This document shows positions 1-5,045 of a stretch of 5,580 nucleotides of DNA, piece by piece. Every line of letters starts with the position of its first letter. The first letter of the stretch is position 1. The stretch is from assembly GCA_934675225.1 (NCBI GenBank), contig CAKUQA010000103.1, forward strand, positions 1 to 5,580, given 5' to 3'. The stretch comes from an uncultured Candidatus Melainabacteria bacterium (GTDB lineage Bacteria > Cyanobacteriota > Vampirovibrionia > Gastranaerophilales > Gastranaerophilaceae). Below the pieces are notes generated by a model. The model had not been told where the DNA came from and did not search any database. It saw only the letters and a program-made list of their open reading frames with translations. The position numbers and the translations under genes were made by a program.

Positions 1-479
1 GATATATTTATATTGAACAAATACCAACTATAATTAAGGAAATTATACAAAGTTCAAACACTAAAAAACATAAAGCCGAAAAATTTGGAATATTTATACC
101 AAATAATATAAAAACTGAAAATTTATCATTTTTCAAAATCGTGAATAAATTTTTAGAAGAATATGCTACAAAATTCTGTAAAATTTCTACTGTTAAAACT
201 TACAAATTTATGTTCAAAAACCATATTATTCCATATTTTAAAAACAAGAATCTTGAAAATATTTGTGCGGATGACATCATAGGATTTTTCTATTATTGCC
301 AAGAAAAACAGTTAAGTCCTAAACGAATAAAAAATACTCTTGCCTTACTTAAACAATTTTTATCTTATGCAACAAACAATGGTTTTATTAATAATACTTG
401 TAATTTTCAGGTAAAAAGATTAAGTGTCAAAAATGAATTTGATTTGAATAGAGTAACTTTTGAACGAGGTATTTGCTAA
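1..479 (+). CDS. Tyrosine recombinase core-binding domain protein, no catalytic domain (5' partial)
   Basis: The frame is open from base 3 to the TAA at 477-479, so the gene begins left of the window. GTG at 141 is a possible but less likely start, because 46 stop-free codons precede it in AT-rich DNA. About 158 residues are visible. From roughly base 135 to 405 they follow the helical core-binding (SAM-like) fold of phage-type integrases: a 'NKFLEEYAT' helix, then 'STVKTYKFMFKNHIIPYF', 'LENICADDIIGFFYYC', 'LSPKRIKNTLALLKQFLSYA' and 'NNGFINN'. In this family that domain clamps the DNA core site, and a catalytic domain with R-H-R-Y residues normally follows. Here the protein stops about 25 residues later, so no catalytic domain is present. 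It could be a decayed integrase or a stand-alone DNA-binding protein. The stop overlaps the next start, which suggests translational coupling. Domain call fairly sure; role unknown. Confidence 0.72.
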   Translation, partial: YIYIEQIPTIIKEIIQSSNTKKHKAEKFGIFIPNNIKTENLSFFKIVNKFLEEYATKFCKISTVKTYKFMFKNHIIPYFKNKNLENICADDIIGFFYYCQEKQLSPKRIKNTLALLKQFLSYATNNGFINNTCNFQVKRLSVKNEFDLNRVTFERGIC

Positions 480-673
480 TGTTTTTAAAGAAAAGAGAAG
501 AAACGATTAGAATTTTAATGAAACGAAAAAGGTATAACCAAAAGAAAATTGCAAAATATTTAGAAATTTCAGAATCCTATGTTACAAGATTAATCAACGG
601 CGAAAGATATAGTAGTAAATTTGAAATATTTTTAGCACTTGAACTTGGATTGAATTATAGAAAACTATTTTAA
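479..673 (+). CDS. Small XRE-type helix-turn-helix protein
   Basis: A 64-residue protein starting at ATG 479, which overlaps the preceding TAA by one base (TAATG). GAGG at 466-469 lies 9 bases upstream as a ribosome site. TTG at 473 is in frame but less suitable. Residues about 6-40 form a compact HTH: 'TIRILMKRKRYNQKKIAKYL' as the first two helices, 'EISESYVTRLINGER' as turn plus recognition helix, then 'SSKFEIFLALELGL' as a closing helix. This is the plan of Cro/XRE repressors. No other domain is present. Its coupling to an integrase-like DNA-binding domain suggests a regulator of a mobile element, comparable to a phage Cro or excisionase-control protein (inference). An intrinsic terminator follows directly, so it is the last gene of its transcript. 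Fold confident, target unknown. Confidence 0.75.
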   Translation: MFLKKREETIRILMKRKRYNQKKIAKYLEISESYVTRLINGERYSSKFEIFLALELGLNYRKLF

Positions 674-700
674 AACTCCGTTTTTCGGAGTTTTATTTTT
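672..700 (+). terminator. Rho-independent terminator
   Basis: A perfect 9-base-pair stem, AAAACTCCG (672-680) with CGGAGTTTT (686-694), encloses a TTTTT loop and continues into TTTTATTTTT. It begins inside the stop codon of the small HTH gene and ends that transcription unit. The stem is symmetrical with A and T tracts on both sides, so it could also act on the minus strand. Confidence 0.9.
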
Positions 701-1000
701 TATAAAAAATATTTTATAATTTCATAATATCTCCCCAATTTTAATAATTAGAATAAATTTATAATATTCTCTGTTTTAAGTGCTTTTAAAATAAGTAAAA
801 TTTGTGTACAAAAAACATTTACTGAAAAAACAAGTTTAATCAAAATAATTAAGTAGAAATATACAATATTCAATATATTCCATATATTCTAGTTTGTTCA
901 AATGAATTTTTTGTCAATGTTGTATTAAATATTACCTAATGAATATAACTAATTAATGTAAATATTAAAAAGTAGATACACTAGATTATCTTTATTTTAA

Positions 1001-1067
1001 GTATTAATACAAATGTTTTTTGTATTAATATCATTTCTTTGAAATATTTTTATGATAGTATTAATAC
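1001..1067. promoter_or_regulatory. Three GTATTAATAC palindromes, candidate operator
   Basis: The 10-base perfect palindrome GTATTAATAC occurs at 1001-1010 and 1058-1067, and a one-mismatch copy (GTATTAATAT) lies at 1022-1031. The first two starts are 21 bases apart, about two helical turns, so a protein could bind both on one face. The third begins two bases after a -10-like TATGAT (1051-1056) and 31 bases before the ATG at 1098, where a repressor could block initiation. No convincing -35 partner for TATGAT was found, so the promoter itself is uncertain. The binding protein is unknown; candidates are the HTH of the methylase at 3918 or the small HTH at 479. The palindrome is built from A and T with flanking G/C, so partial chance occurrence is possible. 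Confidence 0.45.
1022..1067. repeat. Imperfect dyad / possible hairpin before the endonuclease gene
   Basis: The left arm GTATTAATATCAT (1022-1034) is the reverse complement of the right arm ATGAT..ATTAATAC (1052-1067), apart from a three-base insertion (AGT) in the right arm. Between them sits a second small inverted repeat, ATTTC-TTT-GAAAT (1033-1045). Together they could form a cruciform or, if transcribed, a leader hairpin. AT-rich sequence makes such pairing easier by chance. Confidence 0.35.
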
Positions 1068-1085
1068 ATTAAACATGCATAAACT

Positions 1086-1090
1086 AGGGG
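1086..1090 (+). promoter_or_regulatory. Ribosome binding site of the endonuclease-like gene
   Basis: AGGGG lies 7 bases before ATG 1098. The codon two places upstream of that ATG in the same frame is TAG, so the start cannot lie further upstream. Confidence 0.75.
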
Positions 1091-1097
1091 TTAGATA

Positions 1098-2807
1098 ATG
1101 CTAAGATTTAGAAATCCCGGTACTCAGTTTTCAACACAAGTACAGGTATTAAAGCAGTTATATAAAAATTTAGGAATAAAGTCACCATTTTCGCTTAAAG
1201 ATATGGCTGTTATAATTGCAAAAGAACGTTTAATGACAGCATATGGTTATTCTGGAGATGTAGCTTTAAGCTTGTGCCAAACAGATAACGAAAGTATGAA
1301 TTCAGCACTTATGAATGCCAAAATGTACGCTGAAGTTTTTAGAATGTTAGGTTGGGTAACTCCGGCAGGAGATAAGTCTTATCCCTTAGTATTCACATAT
1401 ATAGGAATTCATATTGCAGAATCAGAAAATGATTGTTCTAAATTATATGAACAATGTGTACTGGGAATTAATAATCCGACAGAGTTAACTGATAGAATGT
1501 CTTATGATGAAAATATAAGATTTTTTAAATGTGCTTTAAGAACATGCATTGATTTGGGTGGCATCATATATAAACACGAACTTTGTATTGGACCAATGAG
1601 TGTAAACGATAATATCGAAATTGAATATCAAAGCATGATTAAAAATATTTCGAAATTAAGAGGAAACTATCAAAATTTAAGGAATGCTTTTATTAGTTTA
1701 GCAGATAGTTTAGGCATGAAATTGGATCCAGTTGACAATTGCACAAGATTGCCAATTGCCTTACTGAAAACTTGTGGTTACGTAGAATCTGTAAATGATA
1801 GTAGTTTATATAACAAATCGTTATCCTGTCTCAAAATTACCAAATATGGAATAAGTGCATATAATTATGTAAAAACAATGAAAGATTTAAGATTACAAGA
1901 ATTTAATTCATATAAAAAAGAAATTCAGTTGTCTTTAATTCGATTAGGAATATACTCTATGCTCAAAAGAGCAGGATATGATCTATCTTCTGTAGAAGAT
2001 ATTATAAAGCAAGACAACATAACTTGTGCAGACATACTAAAAGGGAAAGAGTTATTATTCTCACCATATCAAACAATTAAACGTAATCTTATTGAAGAAG
2101 CTTTAGGCATTAATATTGGTAATGAAGTTATTACTGAAGAAAAAATAAATACTTTTTCTAATAATTCAAATATAGAAAAAGCAAGTAGAATAAATGCTTT
2201 AGACTTAAATATTCCAACATATATTAATGAGAAAATTTTGAATTTTGAAGAAGATATAAAATTTCTACAAGAAGTTGAAAAGTTAAAAAGCAAAGGAAAA
2301 TCTTCTCCGGATATTATTGATATATTGTTTGAAAAATATAAAACAGCAACAAAAGATAATTTTTATCCACTAATTTCAACTATTTTTAAGATAATAGATT
2401 TTAAGTGTGAATATTCTAGACCCGGTGATAATGGTGCAAGGTGGGATGCAATCATAATAGATGATAAAAGAAGCATTCCTATTGAGATAAAGTCCCCAAC
2501 AGAAGAGATGCATTTATCCGTAAAAGCGATAAGACAAGCATTAGAAAATAAAATTATTTTGCTATCACGTAAAACACACATAACAGATAAAGCCACAACT
2601 TCTCTTGCTGTTGGATATTGCTTACCTAACGATAGAGCCGAAGTAAGCAATTTGGTTGAAAATATAAAAGAAACATATGGATATAAAATTGGAGTTCTGG
2701 ATTTTAGATCATTATTAACAATTGCTATAAGTATATTGATTGATAACAAAGGGTTTGACAAAAATAAATTATACGAATTGGAGGGATTGGCTAATGCAAA
2801 TATTTAG
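1098..2807 (+). CDS. Putative restriction endonuclease, PD-(D/E)XK type (large subunit)
   Basis: A 569-residue protein that I do not recognise as a named enzyme. The C-terminal part carries a PD-(D/E)XK site: R441-x-G-D444-x3-R448-W-D450-A-I, a short loop, then P-I-E463-I-K465. D450, E463 and K465 are the expected metal-binding and catalytic residues for hydrolysing DNA phosphodiester bonds. L-P-N-x-R (509-513) and a hydrophobic helix (about 538-549) follow. The N-terminal half has two similar winged-helix-like segments, around residues 65-108 ('FRMLGWVTP' then 'VFTYIGIHIAE') and 215-260 ('LLKTCGYVES' then 'LKITKYGISAYNYV'). These would suit sequence recognition. Residues 345-400 are a charged linker or helical region. 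No signal peptide or membrane segment is seen, so it should be cytoplasmic. It overlaps the next gene by 14 bases, and two DNA methyltransferases lie downstream, which supports a restriction role. The nuclease call is firm on motif; restriction is inferred from context. Confidence 0.7.
   Translation: MLRFRNPGTQFSTQVQVLKQLYKNLGIKSPFSLKDMAVIIAKERLMTAYGYSGDVALSLCQTDNESMNSALMNAKMYAEVFRMLGWVTPAGDKSYPLVFTYIGIHIAESENDCSKLYEQCVLGINNPTELTDRMSYDENIRFFKCALRTCIDLGGIIYKHELCIGPMSVNDNIEIEYQSMIKNISKLRGNYQNLRNAFISLADSLGMKLDPVDNCTRLPIALLKTCGYVESVNDSSLYNKSLSCLKITKYGISAYNYVKTMKDLRLQEFNSYKKEIQLSLIRLGIYSMLKRAGYDLSSVEDIIKQDNITCADILKGKELLFSPYQTIKRNLIEEALGINIGNEVITEEKINTFSNNSNIEKASRINALDLNIPTYINEKILNFEEDIKFLQEVEKLKSKGKSSPDIIDILFEKYKTATKDNFYPLISTIFKIIDFKCEYSRPGDNGARWDAIIIDDKRSIPIEIKSPTEEMHLSVKAIRQALENKIILLSRKTHITDKATTSLAVGYCLPNDRAEVSNLVENIKETYGYKIGVLDFRSLLTIAISILIDNKGFDKNKLYELEGLANANI
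2780..2785 (+). promoter_or_regulatory. Ribosome binding site deciding the start of the Fe-S gene
   Basis: GGAGGG lies inside the end of the preceding gene, 8 bases before ATG 2794. This strong site selects ATG 2794 over the upstream in-frame ATT at 2740. It also implies translational coupling, because the upstream gene ends at 2807. Confidence 0.85.
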
Positions 2808-3837
2808 TGAACAAAAAATTCGTAATAAAATTTCAGTTTTAAAACAAATTCCTGTTAATATTGAATATATACCAAATAAAAAGAGCATTGCGAACTTTAA
2901 GGATGGAACAAACTGTTCGATATCTTGTTTAAATTGCAAAAATCCTTTATGCATGAGGTATCTAGAATCAGAAATATCATTTGAAAAGGTTCCAACATTC
3001 TCATTGGATACAAATAATAATGTATGTCCTGTAAATGCTATAAAATGGAATTCAGAGACAGAAAGTCCTGAAATTGAACAAGATAAATGCATAAAATGCG
3101 GACTTTGTATGAAAAGATGTCCTATTGGTGCAATATATTGTAACAACAGTGTAAAAGTTAATACGGAAAAATCTTCTATGCAAGAATTTGCATCACCTGA
3201 TGAAACAAAAGAACGAATACAAAAAGAACAAATAGAAGTAATGCGTAAAATTCCTAAAACAGGGATATTATTCATTGAAACAGAAAATTTATTAAATGAG
3301 ATATATGAAAAACTTTTTAACATCAGGCATGAAATCCAGAATATAATTGTTCGTAATATATTATTAGGTCTCGGGTGTTCTTGTGCAATTCGTAGAATTG
3401 GAGATGTATACACAAGAATGGATGCAATATATAATTCTGGAACTAACGGTATTGGTGCAATGGAAATTGAATTTGGAAAAGATACACTTGATGCATCCAG
3501 AGGGATCTTAGATGATATTGCGGTTTTAAATACCAGATACAATATTTCAAAAGAACAAAATAATCCTTTAGTTGTTTGTTTGCAATTACCAAATTCAAGA
3601 CAAGGTTATTGGCAGGTTGTTAAAGATATTAAAATTGTTGAGAATATTAAGATAAATACCATTTCTATTGGAGCACTGCTTATTTTGTTGTGGAATAACA
3701 AAATTTTAAATCTTTGTACAAATTCTTTTTATGCCGACTTTGATGATATGAGTATAAAGAAATACATAGAAGATATTTTGGGACGAAAAATTCAATTAAT
3801 AGATAGTAACATAGGAATATTTGAACCGATTAAATAA
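2794..3837 (+). CDS. Ferredoxin-like [4Fe-4S] domain fused to a nuclease-like domain (second subunit)
   Basis: A 347-residue protein in two parts. Residues 41-116 form a ferredoxin-like domain. C99-x2-C102-x2-C105-x3-C109-P is a textbook [4Fe-4S] motif. C45-x2-C48-x4-C53 with a distant C78-P gives a second, irregular set, so two clusters are likely. C41 and C116 are extra. After a charged linker (about 122-155), the C-terminal half repeats the signature of the gene upstream: R201-x-G-D204-x3-R208-x-D210-A-I, E224-I-E226, L-P-N-x-R (265-269) and a hydrophobic helix (about 294-300). E-x-E replaces E-x-K, as in BamHI, so the site may be active or degenerate. The 14-base overlap with the upstream gene points to a complex of the two products. 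The clusters could be structural, aid DNA binding or sense redox state; the sequence does not say which. I know no named family with this architecture. Confidence 0.72.
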   Translation: MQIFSEQKIRNKISVLKQIPVNIEYIPNKKSIANFKDGTNCSISCLNCKNPLCMRYLESEISFEKVPTFSLDTNNNVCPVNAIKWNSETESPEIEQDKCIKCGLCMKRCPIGAIYCNNSVKVNTEKSSMQEFASPDETKERIQKEQIEVMRKIPKTGILFIETENLLNEIYEKLFNIRHEIQNIIVRNILLGLGCSCAIRRIGDVYTRMDAIYNSGTNGIGAMEIEFGKDTLDASRGILDDIAVLNTRYNISKEQNNPLVVCLQLPNSRQGYWQVVKDIKIVENIKINTISIGALLILLWNNKILNLCTNSFYADFDDMSIKKYIEDILGRKIQLIDSNIGIFEPIK

Positions 3838-3866
3838 CAAGTATTGCATAATTTTGACAAGTGTTG
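3837..3866. repeat. 20-base-period direct repeat around the methylase promoter
   Basis: ACAAGTATTG (3837-3846) and ACAAGTGTTG (3857-3866) match at 9 of 10 bases, with starts 20 bases apart, close to two helical turns. The second copy overlaps the TTGACA hexamer at 3854-3859. A dimeric or tandem-binding regulator here would cover RNA polymerase. The HTH at the N-terminus of the adjacent methylase is an obvious candidate (inference). Confidence 0.5.
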
Positions 3867-3880
3867 AAAAAAAATATATT
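3854..3880 (+). promoter_or_regulatory. Candidate promoter of the methyltransferase genes
   Basis: A perfect -35 hexamer TTGACA (3854-3859) is followed by TATATT (3875-3880) at a short 15-base spacing, or by TTTAAT (3879-3884) at 19 bases. Each -10 candidate matches 5 of 6 consensus bases. It lies in the 80-base gap between the Fe-S gene and the methylase, the only sizeable gap in the four-gene module. It would let the methylases be expressed independently of the nuclease genes. Non-ideal spacing suggests a weak or regulated promoter. Confidence 0.5.
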
Positions 3881-3901
3881 TAATGGTAGACTTACTCTTG
3901 C

Positions 3902-3908
3902 AAGGGAG
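3902..3908 (+). promoter_or_regulatory. Ribosome binding site of the HTH-methylase
   Basis: AAGGGAG lies 9 bases before ATG 3918. The in-frame GTG at 3861 and TTG at 3864 have no comparable site, sit on the proposed promoter, and would add 19 residues that do not belong to the HTH fold. Confidence 0.8.
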
Positions 3909-3917
3909 TATGAATTT

Positions 3918-5045
3918 ATGATTACAGAAAAATTAGTGAGTACAAAAGAAGCCGCAGAAGTTCTTGGGGTTAGTAATTCTACGATTTATAGAATGATTGA
4001 ACAAGGTTTGTTAGAACCTTCAAAAACCCCCGGAGGTCAAAGAAGATTCAGTATATCAGTATTGGAGGACTTTAAAGAAAACAGTAAATTAATTACAGCT
4101 CCTCAAAACCCATCAAAACTTAAAATTAATAATTATGAAATTGAGGAAGAACAAATTACTAATAAAATAATTGAGCCAGAGCAAAGAATACAAAAATGTG
4201 TCGATAAAAGAAACACATTAAATGACCTGAATGGCTCACAGTGGTTGCCCGAAACAAAAAGTTTCTTTTATCAAAAAGGCTTGGGGGCAAAGCATCCGCA
4301 TGCTCAAATAGAGCGTCAACATCCTGCTCCATACTCATTTCAAGATATAAAACATTTAATAACTTTCTTTACTAAAAAAGGAATGAATGTATTAGATCCT
4401 TTTGGTGGAGTTGGCTCTACTGCAAAGGCTTGTGAAATAGAAGATAGAATTTGTACAAGTATTGAATTGCAAGATAAATGGCATCAATTAGCAATAGAAA
4501 GATTAGAAACGGAAGTTGCTGTTGGTTCATCTAAACATCATAAATTCATTTGTGGAGATTCAAGAGAAATTTTAAAAGAATTCAAAAACTCTTCTTTCGA
4601 TTTTATGATAACAAGTCCGCCATATTGGTCAATACTAAACAAAAAAGCTGATTATAAGGTTAAGAGAGAAAGATTGGCAAATAATTTAGCAACAAATTAT
4701 TCAAACGATGATAATGATTTAGCAAATATAGATGATTATCAAGAATTCTTGAATATTTTAGTTAATGATATATTTATGGAATGTGCCCGAGTTCTAAAAC
4801 CTAAAAAATATATGTGTCTTGTAGTTTCTGACTTTAGAAATAAATCAGAATTTATAAGTTTTCATAGTGATTTAATTCAAAAATTAAATAAACGCAAAAC
4901 TTCAGACGGATACAATGTTTCATTACAGGGAGTAAAAATCCTGCTACAGAATCATAAAAGTTTGTTACCATATGGTTATCCTTTTGCGTACGTTGAAAAC
5001 ATACATCACCAATATGTTTTAATATTCAGAAAGGATAAAAAGTAA
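3918..5045 (+). CDS. HTH-fused DNA amino-methyltransferase, TSPPY type (probable N4-cytosine)
   Basis: A 375-residue protein. Residues 5-52 are an excisionase/MerR-like HTH: 'LVSTKEAAEVLGVSNSTIYR', then a wing with 'TPGGQRRF'. A charged linker (about 53-105) leads to the methyltransferase. Motif X is around 135-150 ('HPAPYSFQDIKHLITFF'), motif I is D160-P-F-G-G-V-G-S-T, the motif II acid is E183, motif III is G213-D214, and motif IV is T232-S-P-P-Y-W237. A motif V-like stretch lies at 288-305, and the end 'HHQYVLIFRK' is typical of the family. The order X-I-IV resembles the gamma arrangement. It transfers methyl from S-adenosylmethionine to an exocyclic amino group. SPPY favours N4-cytosine, though N6-adenine cannot be excluded. 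There is no large separate target-recognition insert, so the region 240-275 or the HTH may contribute to recognition. The stop overlaps the next methylase start (TAATG). The HTH may allow self-regulation at the repeat upstream (inference). Confidence 0.85.
   Translation: MITEKLVSTKEAAEVLGVSNSTIYRMIEQGLLEPSKTPGGQRRFSISVLEDFKENSKLITAPQNPSKLKINNYEIEEEQITNKIIEPEQRIQKCVDKRNTLNDLNGSQWLPETKSFFYQKGLGAKHPHAQIERQHPAPYSFQDIKHLITFFTKKGMNVLDPFGGVGSTAKACEIEDRICTSIELQDKWHQLAIERLETEVAVGSSKHHKFICGDSREILKEFKNSSFDFMITSPPYWSILNKKADYKVKRERLANNLATNYSNDDNDLANIDDYQEFLNILVNDIFMECARVLKPKKYMCLVVSDFRNKSEFISFHSDLIQKLNKRKTSDGYNVSLQGVKILLQNHKSLLPYGYPFAYVENIHHQYVLIFRKDKK
5031..5035 (+). promoter_or_regulatory. Ribosome binding site of the second methylase
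   Basis: AAGGA lies 9 bases before ATG 5045, within the last codons of the first methylase. The stop and start share one base (TAATG), so the two methylases are probably translationally coupled and made in similar amounts. Confidence 0.65.

Larger units (their letters stand above)
701..1097. other. AT-rich intergenic region
   Basis: About 400 bases separate the terminator from the start of the endonuclease-like gene. I see no convincing coding frame, tRNA or CRISPR-like array. The first 300 bases are low-complexity A/T runs with no clear structure. TTGTCA at 911-916 resembles a -35 element but lacks a good -10 partner. The last 100 bases hold repeated palindromes that are listed separately. 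The length and composition suit a control region for the module downstream, or a junction between the mobile-element remnant and the module. Confidence 0.6.

Noticed and set aside
1..140. attachment site or tRNA end next to the integrase-like gene
   Set aside because: The stretch is an open coding frame continuous with the integrase-like domain, and no tRNA-like structure was seen.
674..1097. C-protein control boxes (GACT...AGTC) of type II restriction systems
   Set aside because: No such sequence is present; the repeated element is GTATTAATAC instead.
2069..2761. Minus-strand open frames at 2069-2293 and 2363-2761
   Set aside because: Both are antisense to the nuclease domain of the large subunit and show no own ribosome site or motif.
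2914..2937. C-x3-C-x2-C (C41, C45, C48), the radical SAM cluster pattern
   Set aside because: The residues that follow are ferredoxin-like, with CP motifs and no radical SAM barrel; the pattern arises from an extra Cys before the ferredoxin ligands.
2769..3542. A 257-codon open frame on the minus strand opposite the Fe-S gene
   Set aside because: It is antisense to a frame with clear Fe-S and nuclease motifs, has no recognisable domain, and reflects AT-rich codon bias.
2794..3837. Membership of the Cas4/AddB Fe-S nuclease group
   Set aside because: In those proteins a single N-terminal Cys and three C-terminal Cys bracket the nuclease domain. Here all candidate ligands sit in one N-terminal block.
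3861..3917. Upstream GTG/TTG start for the HTH-methylase
   Set aside because: No ribosome site precedes it and it overlaps the candidate promoter; ATG 3918 has AAGGGAG at good spacing and begins the HTH fold.
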